Assembly: GCF_030766935.1 (NCBI RefSeq)
Contig: NZ_JASERL010000014.1
Coordinates: 1 to 64,000, forward strand
DNA from: Streptomyces sp. KL109B
GTDB lineage: Bacteria; Actinomycetota; Actinomycetes; Streptomycetales; Streptomycetaceae
Direction: 5' to 3'
Length of the DNA stretch: 64,000 nucleotides
Made by a program: the position numbers and the translations under genes. The notes under the pieces are model-generated. The model searched no databases. It had not been told where the DNA came from and saw nothing but the letters and a program-made list of their open reading frames with translations. How positions within the stretch are numbered: position 1 is the stretch's first letter; the number at the start of each line of letters is the position of its first letter. Shown here one piece after another: positions 19,496 through 27,809 of the stretch.

Positions 19496-20455
19496 TCAGC
19501 GGCCACGTACCGGCTTGGGCTTCGGCTCCGGGTCCGGTTTCGGGGCGTTCACGACGTCCAGGAACACCTGGTCCGCCTCCGGCCAGCGCTCCCGTACCGC
19601 CCGCTTGATGCGCTCGCAGACCAGCTCAAGACGCTCGCTCTCGATGCCGGGAGCGAGGTCGATACGCGCCGCGACCAGCGTCGAGTCCAGGCCGAGGCGC
19701 ATCGTGTGCAGCGCCGCCACATGGTCGATCTCCGGCTGTACGGCGAGGAGTTCACGGATGTCGCGGTGCAGCTCGGGGGCGACCGCCTCGCCGATGAGCT
19801 GGTCCCGTGCGCTTCTGCCGAGCCGGTACGCCACGTACACCAGCAGCACACCGATGGAGAACGACGCCGCGGCCTCCCACTCGATCCGGCCCGTGACCAT
19901 GTGCAGCGCCATCCCGCCCGCCGCGAGCAGCACCCCGATGACCGCCGTGCCGTCCTCCGCGAGCACCGTGCGCAGGGCGGGGTCGGCGCCGATGCCGTCG
20001 CCGGGCTGCACCCGGACCTGGTGCACGGCGCGGATCAGCGAGCCGCCCTCCGCGAGCAGCGCCACACCGAGGACCACGAGCCCGGCGACGTATCCACCGC
20101 GCGACTCCTCGTGGCCGCCGGACGTCAGCGCCTGGAACGCCTGGAAGAAGGAGAAGCAGCCGCCCATCACGAAGATCCCGACGGCGGCGAGCAGCGACCA
20201 GAAGAACCGCTCCTTGCCGTACCCGAACGGATGCCTGTGGTCCGCGGGCCGGCGGCTGCGGCGCAGCGCGGCCAGCAGGAACACCTCGTTGAGGCTGTCC
20301 GCCACCGAGTGCGCCGCCTCCGAGAGCAGCGCGGGCGACGCGGAGACCAGCCCGCCCACCGCCTTGGCGAGGGCGATCAGCAGATTCGCGGCGAGCGCCA
20401 CCAGGACGGTGACCCGGGTCCGGTGATCGTCGGTCTTGGAATTCTTCGCGGTCAC
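19496..20455 (-). CDS. Cation diffusion facilitator family transporter
   Basis: 319 residues with about six membrane helices followed by a cytoplasmic domain of about 90 residues, the CDF plan. The TM2 signature LLSEAAHSVADSLNE supplies His and Asp ligands, and HPFGYGKERFFW follows in the next loop. In TM5 the expected H/D-x3-D pair appears as EDGTA, so the metal site differs from FieF or ZitB. Likely an exporter of a divalent metal such as Zn, Mn or Fe in exchange for H+; specificity is not readable. It is convergent with the VWA gene, six bases apart. Confidence 0.85.
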   Translation of the reverse strand: MTAKNSKTDDHRTRVTVLVALAANLLIALAKAVGGLVSASPALLSEAAHSVADSLNEVFLLAALRRSRRPADHRHPFGYGKERFFWSLLAAVGIFVMGGCFSFFQAFQALTSGGHEESRGGYVAGLVVLGVALLAEGGSLIRAVHQVRVQPGDGIGADPALRTVLAEDGTAVIGVLLAAGGMALHMVTGRIEWEAAASFSIGVLLVYVAYRLGRSARDQLIGEAVAPELHRDIRELLAVQPEIDHVAALHTMRLGLDSTLVAARIDLAPGIESERLELVCERIKRAVRERWPEADQVFLDVVNAPKPDPEPKPKPVRGR

Positions 20456-20536
20456 AACAACTCGCAGACGGTGGGCGGAATATGGGGGGAATTCGCGGGA
20501 ACTCGGCGCCCACGGAGTTCCTAGGAGGTATTCGAC

Positions 20537-20707
20537 GTGATTCCTGTTCTGTTGGTTCTGTTACTCGCGTTGCTGCTTTTCGGCGCGGGATTCGCCGTGA
20601 AACTGCTGTGGTGGGTGGCCATCGCCGTGCTGGTGGTGTGGCTGCTCGGGTTCGTGATGCGCGGCACGAGTGCCACTGGTGGAAGGCGCCGCTGGTACCG
20701 ATGGTGA
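20537..20707 (+). CDS. Small hydrophobic membrane protein, 56 aa
   Basis: GTG start at 20537 with an ideal AGGAGGT site at 20523-20529 and an eight-residue polar Arg-rich end. Two hydrophobic helices (about residues 3-18 and 24-41) surround VKLLWW. It resembles the short lmo0937/DUF5670-like hydrophobic proteins that are widespread in bacteria and often stress-induced. It may be a single-gene unit; the next gene starts 58 bases downstream with its own GGAGG. Confidence 0.7.
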   Translation: MIPVLLVLLLALLLFGAGFAVKLLWWVAIAVLVVWLLGFVMRGTSATGGRRRWYRW

Positions 20708-20765
20708 GTAACCCCGCCAGGTACCGATAAACCGCTGGACCGCGCACGAAACCCTGGAGGACGGC

Positions 20766-21728
20766 ATGGCCGAATACGGCTGCTTTCTGGCGTCGGAGGA
20801 ATTCGGGCCGCGTGAACTCGTCGAACAGGCCCGGATGGCGGAACAGGCGGGCTTCGACTGCCTGTGGATCTCCGACCACTACCACCCGTGGAACGAGGCG
20901 CAGGGGCAGAGCCCCTTCGTGTGGAACGTGATCGGGGCTCTCGCCGAGGCCGTGTCGCTGCCCGTCGAGACCGCGGTCACCTGTCCCACCGTCCGGATCC
21001 ACCCCGCCGTCCTCGCCCAGGCCGTCGCCACCAGCGCCGTGCAACTGGGCGGCCGCTTCCGCTTCGGCGTCGGCACCGGGGAGGCGCTCAACGAGCACAT
21101 CCTGGGCGGCCCCTGGCCCGGCGCCCACGTCCGGATGGACATGCTCGAAGAGGCCGTCACCGTGATCCGCAGGCTTCTCGAGGGCGGCGAGGTGACCCAC
21201 CGCGGCGAGTACTACACGGTGGAGAACGCCCGTATCCACACGCTGCCCGACGACCCCGTGCCCATCGACGTCTCCGGTTTCGGGCCGGATGCCACCGCGC
21301 TCGCCGCCCGGATCGGCGACGGCTACGTCACCATGAGCCCCGACGAGGAGCTGGTCACCCAGTTCCGCAAGGGCGGCGGCGGTGCGAAGCCGGCCGCGGG
21401 CGGCGTGAAGGTCTGCTACGGGCCCGACCGCGAGGCGGCCGTGCGGCGCGCGCACGGGCTGTGGTCGAGCCGGTTGCTGCCGGGCGAACTCGGCCAGGTG
21501 CTGCCGACGCCCCGCCACATCGAGCAGGCCGAGTCCCTCGTCACCGAGGAGATGGTGGCGGGCGCGGTGCCCTGCGGGCCCGACGTCGAGGAGCACGTCG
21601 CCGCGCTGGCCGCGTTCGCGGACGCCGGATGCGACCGGGTCTGCGTCGGTCAGATCGGCCCGGACCAGCGGGAGTTCTTCGACTTCTACCGGACGAAGGT
21701 GCTGCCGCAGCTCAAGGACGGACCATGA
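20766..21728 (+). CDS. LLM-class F420-dependent oxidoreductase
   Basis: 320-residue TIM-barrel enzyme of the luciferase-like superfamily in the glucose-6-phosphate dehydrogenase-like F420 branch (TIGR03557 type). It shows ARMAEQAGFDCLWISDHYHP, the GRFRFGVGTGEALNEHI cofactor loop and a late CVGQIGPDQ segment. It should oxidise or reduce a small substrate using coenzyme F420, common in actinomycetes. The stop overlaps the start of the enolase-superfamily gene (ATGA), so the two proteins are made together and may act on the same sugar or hydroxy acid. Confidence 0.87.
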   Translation: MAEYGCFLASEEFGPRELVEQARMAEQAGFDCLWISDHYHPWNEAQGQSPFVWNVIGALAEAVSLPVETAVTCPTVRIHPAVLAQAVATSAVQLGGRFRFGVGTGEALNEHILGGPWPGAHVRMDMLEEAVTVIRRLLEGGEVTHRGEYYTVENARIHTLPDDPVPIDVSGFGPDATALAARIGDGYVTMSPDEELVTQFRKGGGGAKPAAGGVKVCYGPDREAAVRRAHGLWSSRLLPGELGQVLPTPRHIEQAESLVTEEMVAGAVPCGPDVEEHVAALAAFADAGCDRVCVGQIGPDQREFFDFYRTKVLPQLKDGP

Positions 21729-22858
21729 CGACGACCGGCATCCTCAAGTCCCCCAGCACCTGCCTGCCCGTCGAACGCGTCGACGCCAGCGCCTACACGG
21801 TGCCCACCGACGCCCCCGAGGCCGACGCCACCCTCGCCTGGGACAGCACGACGATCGTCTTCGTCGAGGCCCGGGCGGGCGGCCTCACCGGCATCGGCTG
21901 GACCTACGCCCCGGCGGCCACCGCTGACGTCGTCCGCGACCAACTGGCCCCGCTCGTAGAGGGCCGCGACGCCTTCGACATCCCGTCGGCCCACGTGGCG
22001 CAGTGCCAGGGCGTGCGCGACGCGGGCCGCCCCGGCATCGCCGGCTGCGCGATCTCCGCCGTCGACCTCGCCCTGTGGGACCTCAAGGCCCGCCTCATGG
22101 ACCTCCCGCTGGTCCGCCTCCTCGGCGCGGCCCGGGACACCGTGCCCGTCTACGGCAGCGGCGGCTTCACCACGTACCACGACAGCCACCTCGCCGCGCA
22201 GCTCAGCGGCTGGGTGCACGGCCAGCACATCACGCAGGTCAAGATCAAGGTCGGCGAGGCGTGCGGCAGGGCCGTCCCCCGCGACCTGCAACGCGTCCGC
22301 CGCGCCCGCCAAGTCATCGGAGAGGACGCCGAGTTGTACGTCGACGTGGGCGGCGGCTACAACCGCAAACAGGCCGTCCGGGTCGGCGACGCGCTCGGCA
22401 CCCTCGGCGTCGGCTGGTTCGAGGAACCCGTCTCCTCCGACGACCTCACCGGCCTGCGCCTGGTCCGCGACACCGTGGTGTGCGACGTCGCCGCCGGGGG
22501 ATACGGCTACGACCTCCCGTACTTCGCCCGCATGATCGGCGCGGGCGCCGTCGACTGCCTCCAGGTCGACGCGACCCGCTGCGGAGGCATCACCGAGTTC
22601 CTCCGCGCGGCGGCCCTCGCCGACGCCCACGGCCTGGAGATCTCGGCCCACGGCGCCCCGCACGCCCACGCGGACGCGGCGGCCTGCGCGGCGAACCTCC
22701 GGCACATCGAGTGGCCCCACGACCACGTACGCCTCGAGTCGATGTTCTTCGCGGGCGTCCTCGACCCGGCGGGTGGCACGGTGCGGCCGGGCCGGAACGG
22801 GCCGGGCAACGGCCTGGTGCTCAGGAGCGACGAGGTGGAGGAATACCGGGTGACCTGA
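21725..22858 (+). CDS. Enolase-superfamily (mandelate racemase-like) protein
   Basis: 377 residues: N-terminal capping domain, then the barrel. The catalytic Lys motif is QVKIKVGE (about 170-177). The first metal ligand is Asp in YVDVGGG (about residue 205) and the second is Glu in WFEEP (about 232). Where relatives have a third acidic ligand (AAGE), this protein reads CDVAAGGYGYD, with Gly at about 258 (codon GGA). The His base region SAHGAPHAH is present. Members dehydrate or racemise sugar acids. With one ligand missing it may be impaired, use another residue, or carry a base-call error. It is coupled to the F420 enzyme upstream. Confidence 0.8.
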   Translation: MTTTGILKSPSTCLPVERVDASAYTVPTDAPEADATLAWDSTTIVFVEARAGGLTGIGWTYAPAATADVVRDQLAPLVEGRDAFDIPSAHVAQCQGVRDAGRPGIAGCAISAVDLALWDLKARLMDLPLVRLLGAARDTVPVYGSGGFTTYHDSHLAAQLSGWVHGQHITQVKIKVGEACGRAVPRDLQRVRRARQVIGEDAELYVDVGGGYNRKQAVRVGDALGTLGVGWFEEPVSSDDLTGLRLVRDTVVCDVAAGGYGYDLPYFARMIGAGAVDCLQVDATRCGGITEFLRAAALADAHGLEISAHGAPHAHADAAACAANLRHIEWPHDHVRLESMFFAGVLDPAGGTVRPGRNGPGNGLVLRSDEVEEYRVT

Positions 22859-22961
22859 CCCCGGACGCCGCGAGATCGCGCACCGCCGCGCACGGTTTGG
22901 CGCCCGCCGATCCGGCTACTCGCACCCCCAGCCGTACGTCCCCTGGAAAGGAGCCGGGCCG

Positions 22962-23450
22962 GTGACCTCCCTGGCGAAGTATCCGCACCCCCACGCCGAG
23001 GACTCCACGGGCGCCGACCGTGCCCTGATGACCGAACCGCCCAAGGACGACCTCGTCCGCTTCCTGGAGGACCGCTTCGCGTGCGCGCAGTCCTGCACGG
23101 AGTGTGCCCGCGCCTGCGCCCTGCTGGTCAGCTCCACGGAGCTGGGCCCCGTCGCCCCGCACCAGCACGGACCCGTGCGCCCGGTTCCGTCCGGCGGCCC
23201 CCCGCAGGCCCCGCTCGACCTGCGGCGCGCGCTGCTGCTCAGCGTCGAGGTGTGCGACGCGACCTGCCGGCTGCTCTCGGAGGAGGCCCACCAGGACGAG
23301 TACGGGCTCCGGCTCCAGGTCGAATGGTGCAGGGCCGTCACCCTGGAGTGCGCCCACGCCTGCGACCGCGAGCGCGACGCCGCGGACTGCGCCGAGCAGT
23401 GCCGGGCGTGCGCGCGTGCCTGCACGGACTTCCTGGTGACACTCGACTGA
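22962..23450 (+). CDS. Cys-rich four-helix-bundle protein (DUF326-like)
   Basis: 162 residues with 13 cysteines arranged on helices: CAQSCTECARAC near residues 43-54, CDATC, CRAVTLECAHAC and CAEQCRACARAC towards the C-terminus. This spacing is that of DUF326 proteins and of copper-storage proteins (Csp), in which Cys lining a four-helix bundle hold many Cu(I) ions. A Pro/Gly-rich insert separates helices 1 and 2. No signal peptide, so it would be cytosolic. The GTG start at 22962 follows GAAAGGAG. Copper storage is inferred from the family; a [Fe-S] or other metal role is the alternative. Confidence 0.75.
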   Translation: MTSLAKYPHPHAEDSTGADRALMTEPPKDDLVRFLEDRFACAQSCTECARACALLVSSTELGPVAPHQHGPVRPVPSGGPPQAPLDLRRALLLSVEVCDATCRLLSEEAHQDEYGLRLQVEWCRAVTLECAHACDRERDAADCAEQCRACARACTDFLVTLD

Positions 23451-23490
23451 CGGTCCATCAGTTCTTCTGGTCCCCGGCATTCCCTATTCC

Positions 23491-23504
23491 TGAAACGCGT
23501 TCTA
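23491..23504. promoter_or_regulatory. KstR-like box TGAAACGCGTTCTA
   Basis: Exact match to the TnnAACnnGTTnnA consensus of the steroid-catabolism repressor KstR of mycobacteria and rhodococci, with GAAACGCGTTC symmetry. It lies 97 bases before the acyl-CoA dehydrogenase start at 23601. The motif should be rare at this GC content, and a second match lies at 57405-57418 before another lipid gene. Whether this organism has a KstR orthologue cannot be told from the window. Confidence 0.5.
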
Positions 23505-23518
23505 CTGTGTGCGCCGTC

Positions 23519-23560
23519 AAGCCGTTGTAAGCCGTCGCAAGCCGTCGTAAGCCGTCGCAA
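23519..23560. repeat. 10-bp tandem repeat, about four units
   Basis: Direct repeat of GCCGTYGYAA with single-base variants between the KstR-like box and the acyl-CoA dehydrogenase gene. The period is close to one helical turn, so each unit would present the same DNA face. It is not a CRISPR (no spacers). It may be slippage-prone leader sequence. Confidence 0.7.
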
Positions 23561-23600
23561 GTCGGCGCCTGAGCCACACAGTTGACCGCCAGGAGGGGCC

Positions 23601-24779
23601 GTGCATCTCGAATACACGCCTGAGCAGCAGCAGTTGCGCACCGAGCTGCGCGCCTACTTCGCCGGGCTCGTGCCCGAGAACGCGTACGCGCGCTACGAGG
23701 ACCCGGCCGCGCAGAAGCGGTTCTACCGGGAGACCGTGCGCCGGCTCGGCAGTGACGGGTGGCTGGGTGTCGGCTGGCCGAAGGAGTACGGCGGCCGCGG
23801 CCTGTCGCCCATGGAGCAGTTCATCTTCTTCGACGAGGCCGCGCAGGCGGGTGTGCCGCTGCCGCTGATGGCGCTGAACACCGTCGGCCCGACGATCATG
23901 CAGTTCGGCACGGACGAGCAGAAGGAGTTCTTCCTCCCGAAGATCCTCTCCGGCGAACTGGACTTCGCGATCGGCTACAGCGAACCCGACGCGGGCACCG
24001 ACCTGGCGGCGCTGAAGACGAAGGCGGTGCGCGAGGACGACACGTACCTCGTCAACGGGCAGAAGATCTGGACGACCAACGGCGACACCGCCGACTGGGT
24101 CTGGCTCGCCGTCCGCACCGACCCGGACGCGCCCCCGCACAAGGGCATCACGATGCTGCTGGTCCCGACCACGGACCCGGGCTACTCCTGCACCGTCATC
24201 AACACCCTCGCCTCCCACGACACCACGGCGAGCTACTACGAGAACATCCGCGTCCCCGTCTCGCGGCGGGTCGGCGAGGAGAACAAGGGCTGGCGCCTGA
24301 TCACCAATCAGCTCAACCACGAGCGCGTCACCCTCGCCGCCCACGGCACCATGGCGATCCGCGCCCTGCACGACGTACAGCGCTGGGCCATGGACACCAA
24401 GCTCGCCGACGGGCGCCGGGTCATCGACCTCGGCTGGGTCAGGAAGCGCCTCGCCCAGACGCACACCAAGCTCGACGCGATGAAGCTCCTCAACTGGCAG
24501 ATGGTGAACGCCGTCCAGGAGGGCACCCTCCTCCCGCAGGACGCCTCCGCCGTCAAGGTCTACGGCTCGGAGGCCCGCAGGGACGCGTACGCCTGGCTGA
24601 TGGAAGTGGTCGGCGCGGCGGGCGCCCTGAAGGAGGGCAGCGCGGGGACCGTCCTGCACGGCGAGCTGGAGCGCGGCTACCGCTCCGCCGTCATCTTCAC
24701 CTTCGGCGGCGGCAACAACGAGATCCAGCGCGAGATCATCTCGTGGATCGGCCTCGGGATGCCGAGGGTGCGGCGCTGA
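23601..24779 (+). CDS. Acyl-CoA dehydrogenase (FadE family)
   Basis: 392-residue flavoenzyme with the classical three-domain ACAD layout: helical start HLEYTPEQQQLRTELRAYF, the FAD/substrate loop GYSEPDAGTDLAAL at about residue 126, the beta domain with NGQKIWTTNG, and a C-terminal helical bundle ending EIQREIISWIGLGMPR. It resembles the actinobacterial FadE proteins that act in pairs on steroid side chains. GTG start at 23601 after GGAGGGG. It stands alone behind a KstR-like box. It overlaps the convergent VanJ-like gene by 44 bases. Confidence 0.87.
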   Translation: MHLEYTPEQQQLRTELRAYFAGLVPENAYARYEDPAAQKRFYRETVRRLGSDGWLGVGWPKEYGGRGLSPMEQFIFFDEAAQAGVPLPLMALNTVGPTIMQFGTDEQKEFFLPKILSGELDFAIGYSEPDAGTDLAALKTKAVREDDTYLVNGQKIWTTNGDTADWVWLAVRTDPDAPPHKGITMLLVPTTDPGYSCTVINTLASHDTTASYYENIRVPVSRRVGEENKGWRLITNQLNHERVTLAAHGTMAIRALHDVQRWAMDTKLADGRRVIDLGWVRKRLAQTHTKLDAMKLLNWQMVNAVQEGTLLPQDASAVKVYGSEARRDAYAWLMEVVGAAGALKEGSAGTVLHGELERGYRSAVIFTFGGGNNEIQREIISWIGLGMPRVRR

Positions 24780-25800
24780 CCGGGTCGTCGAGCGTGATCC
24801 GGGCGAGCACCGGGAGGTGGTCGCTGCCGGTGGCGGGCAGCGTCCGGATCCGGCCGACGCTCGCGGAGCGGGCCATCACCTGGTCGATGCGGGCGGCCGG
24901 GAAACCGGCGGGGTAACTGAAGGCGAACCCGCGTGCCGGTACGTCGAGTTGTGAGGTCAGCGGGGCGAGGCCGCGGTCGTCGACGGTGCCGTTGAGGTCG
25001 CCGAGGACGAGCACGGCGGCGGTCTTCTCGGCGGCGACCGCCGCGCCGAGCTTCCGGGCGCTCTCGTCCCGCCACTCCGACGCGAGACCGCTCGCGCCGA
25101 CCCGTATCGAGGGCAGATGGGCGACGTACACGGCGACGTCCTGCCCCGGCGTCCCGGCGACCGCGCGCAGCCCGCGGCTCCAGGGCTCCGTGATCCCCGC
25201 CGGCTTGATGTCCGCCGCCCGCACGCCGCTGAGCGGATGCTTCGACCACAACCCGACCGTGCCGGCCACCGCGTGGTGCGGATAGCGCGCGGCCAGCGTC
25301 CGCTCGTACGCCGGGCGGGCCCCCGGCAGCAGCTCCTCCAGGGCGATGAGGTCGGGCCCGGCGGCGGCCAGCGAGCGCGCGGTACCGGACGGATCGCCGT
25401 TCTCGTCGCTCGCGTTGTGCTGTACGACGACGAGGTCGCGGTCGCCGGGTTCGGGCGCGGGCAGCAGCAGGCCACCGAAGCGGTACGTCAACGCCGCCAC
25501 CGGGAGGAGCAGGGCAAGGAGCGCGAGCGGCGCCCGGCGCAGCAGGCCAAGAGCGAGCAGCGCCGCCGTCGCCAGCAGTCCGAACCACGGCAGGAACGAC
25601 TCGAGCAGGCTGCCCAGACGCCCCGGCGTGTTCGGGACCCGCCGGTGGCAGAGGAGGACGAGCGCCGTCAGGGCGGCGAGCGCCGTGAGCACCCGGCCGC
25701 GCCGCCACCCCCACGGCACGCGGGCACGGCCCGTACGCGCTCCGGTACGCGCCCCGGTACGCGCTTCGGAGACTTCCGCTTCGCTGACCCGCTCGCTCAT
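24736..25800 (-). CDS. Membrane-anchored EEP-family phosphatase (VanJ-like)
   Basis: 354 residues: Arg-rich N-terminus, three hydrophobic helices (about 40-130), then an endonuclease/exonuclease/phosphatase domain with QHNASDENGD, LIALEELLPG, GDLNGTVDD and the terminal GSDHLPV catalytic His. This is the plan of streptomycete VanJ/StaP, which confer teicoplanin-type resistance and act on undecaprenyl pyrophosphate. The catalytic domain would face outward. The start is uncertain: ATG 25800 is used, but in-frame starts at 25869 and 25902 add a repeated ARTG-rich region. Glycopeptide-resistance genes are absent nearby, so a general lipid-carrier phosphatase is as likely. Confidence 0.65.
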   Translation of the reverse strand: MSERVSEAEVSEARTGARTGARTGRARVPWGWRRGRVLTALAALTALVLLCHRRVPNTPGRLGSLLESFLPWFGLLATAALLALGLLRRAPLALLALLLPVAALTYRFGGLLLPAPEPGDRDLVVVQHNASDENGDPSGTARSLAAAGPDLIALEELLPGARPAYERTLAARYPHHAVAGTVGLWSKHPLSGVRAADIKPAGITEPWSRGLRAVAGTPGQDVAVYVAHLPSIRVGASGLASEWRDESARKLGAAVAAEKTAAVLVLGDLNGTVDDRGLAPLTSQLDVPARGFAFSYPAGFPAARIDQVMARSASVGRIRTLPATGSDHLPVLARITLDDPVSAAPSASRGRSTR

Positions 25801-26042
25801 GTCGCCCTGTCCGCTCGCCCGTTGCGCCTGGTCGGCCCAGGCTCGATTTCCGTACCGGTCCTCGCCCATCAGGACGATCAAGCCGCTGACCGGGTTCCGC
25901 ACCCGCCCCGAGTGCGGCCGGCGGCGGGCGCGCCTGAGTATCCGTACTCAGACGTACTGCGCACGTCGGCCCTGACCCCGACCGCCCGCGCCCGCGCACG
26001 ATGGGACACGCGCCGCCCCACGCCGTGCGGAACGAGGGAGCC

Positions 26043-27809
26043 ATGAGCCGTCACCTGCAACTGCGCGCCGCCACACCCGAGGACCGGGACTGGATCCACG
26101 AACTCCGGCACCGGGTGTACGCACAGGAGTTGGGCCAGCACGCGCCGACCCCGGACGGGCGGCTGCGCGACCGGCTCGACGGCGACAACGTGTACCTCGT
26201 CGCCGCGCGCGGCACGAACCGCGTCGGATTCGTCAGCGTCACCCCGCCGTGGGTGGGACGCTACGGCCTCGACAGGTACCTGACCCGCGACGAACTGCCG
26301 CAACTCGACGACCCCGACGCGTTCGAGGTCCGTATCCTCACCGTCGAGCCGGATCAGCGGACCACCGCGGCCGCGCCCCTCCTCATGTACGCGGCGCTGC
26401 GCTGGATCGCCGCGCGCGGCGGGCGCCGGGTCGTCGCCATGGGGCGCGACGACCTGCTGGGCATGTACCTCGCCGCCGGACTGCGCCCCGTGGGCCGCAC
26501 CGTGCACTGCGGCGCGCTCACCTTCGAGGTGCTCTCCGGCGACGTACGCGAACTGGCCCGATCGGCCGCCACCCGCCACCGCCGCCTCCTCGAACGGCTC
26601 CGCGACAGCGTCGACTGGTGCCTCGACGTGCCCTTCGAGCCCCGCCCCGAAGGCTGCGAGCACGGTGGTGACTCGTTCACCGCCATCGGTACGGACTTCC
26701 GTACGCTCCACCGCCGCCAGCACATCGTGCCCGCCGACGTGCTGGACGCCTGGTTCCCGCCGGCGCCCGGGGTGCGGGCGGTGCTCAGCGAGGACCCGGG
26801 GTGGCTGACCCGCACCTCGCCGCCCGCCGCGGCCGAGGGGCTCATGGCTCAGATCGCCGAGAGCCACGGGCTGCCCGCCGAGGCGCTCGCGGTCGGCGCG
26901 GGATCCTCCGACCTGATCTTCCGGGCGTTCGGCCAGTGGCTGACCCCGCGCAGCCGCGTCCTCCTCATGGACCCCGGATACGGCGAGTACGCCCACGTCA
27001 CCGAGGAGGTCGTCGGCTGCCGCACGGACCGGTTCCGGCTGCGCCGCGAGGACGGCTGGCGCGTCGACACGGACCGGCTCGCCGCGACCGTCGCCACCGG
27101 CCGCTACGACCTCGTCGTCCTGGTCAACCCCAACAACCCGACCGGCGTCCACCTCCCCGCCGCCGAGCTGCGCCGCGCGATCGCCGCCACGCCCGAGCAC
27201 ACCCGCTGGTGGATCGACGAGGCCTACCTCGGCTACGCGGACCCCGCCGAGTCCCTGGCCCCGCTCGCCGCGACCGACCCACGCGTCGTCGTGTGCGCCT
27301 CCCTCTCCAAGACGTACGCCCTGTCCGGCGCCCGCGCCGCCTACCTGGTCGCCGCCCCCGCCACCGCCGCACACCTGCGCCGCTGGACCCCGCCCTGGCC
27401 GCTCGGCCTGCCCGGCCAACTGGCCGCCGTCGCCGCCCTGCGCGAACCCGCGTACTACACCGACCACTGGCTGCGCACCCACACCCTGCGCTCCCGACTC
27501 GCCACCGACCTCGCCGAGTTGGGGGAGGGCGTGGTGGTCGAGGAAGGCATCGCGAACTTCCTCACCCTGACCCTCCCGCCCGAAGGACCGAGCGCCGCCC
27601 AACTGGTCCGCGAGTGCCGCCGCCACGACGTCTACCTGCGCGACCTGTCCCCGCTCTCGACGGCGTACGAAGGCCGAACCGTCCGCGTCACGGTCCGCGA
27701 CACCGACGACAACGCCCGCACCGTGGCCGCCTGCCAGGCCGCTCTCGACGTCCTGCTGCCGCTGGTCCCGGCCCCGCTCCCCGCGTTCGCCACCGGTACC
27801 GCCCGCTGA
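26043..27809 (+). CDS. GNAT acetyltransferase-aminotransferase fusion
   Basis: 588 residues in two catalytic parts. Residues 1 to about 175 form a GNAT-like domain (LRAATPEDRDWIHELRHRVY, FEVRILTVEPDQR). Residues about 215-580 form a class I/II PLP aminotransferase of the histidinol-phosphate type: VGAGSSDLIFRAF, VVLVNPNNPTGVHLP, WWIDEAYLGY and the Schiff-base Lys423 in SLSKTYALSGARAAY. The ATG at 26043 has GAGGGAG directly upstream. It probably transaminates an amino acid or amino alcohol and acylates the same compound, but no pathway genes flank it. Single reading frame throughout, so a true fusion. Confidence 0.83.
   Translation: MSRHLQLRAATPEDRDWIHELRHRVYAQELGQHAPTPDGRLRDRLDGDNVYLVAARGTNRVGFVSVTPPWVGRYGLDRYLTRDELPQLDDPDAFEVRILTVEPDQRTTAAAPLLMYAALRWIAARGGRRVVAMGRDDLLGMYLAAGLRPVGRTVHCGALTFEVLSGDVRELARSAATRHRRLLERLRDSVDWCLDVPFEPRPEGCEHGGDSFTAIGTDFRTLHRRQHIVPADVLDAWFPPAPGVRAVLSEDPGWLTRTSPPAAAEGLMAQIAESHGLPAEALAVGAGSSDLIFRAFGQWLTPRSRVLLMDPGYGEYAHVTEEVVGCRTDRFRLRREDGWRVDTDRLAATVATGRYDLVVLVNPNNPTGVHLPAAELRRAIAATPEHTRWWIDEAYLGYADPAESLAPLAATDPRVVVCASLSKTYALSGARAAYLVAAPATAAHLRRWTPPWPLGLPGQLAAVAALREPAYYTDHWLRTHTLRSRLATDLAELGEGVVVEEGIANFLTLTLPPEGPSAAQLVRECRRHDVYLRDLSPLSTAYEGRTVRVTVRDTDDNARTVAACQAALDVLLPLVPAPLPAFATGTAR

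Noticed and set aside
23519..23560. CRISPR-like array
   Set aside because: Repeat units are 10 bp, directly abutting, with no spacers and no cas genes.
24736..25800. Glycopeptide-resistance locus
   Set aside because: Only a VanJ-like protein is present; vanHAX, vanRS and vanK are absent, so the label would overstate the evidence.
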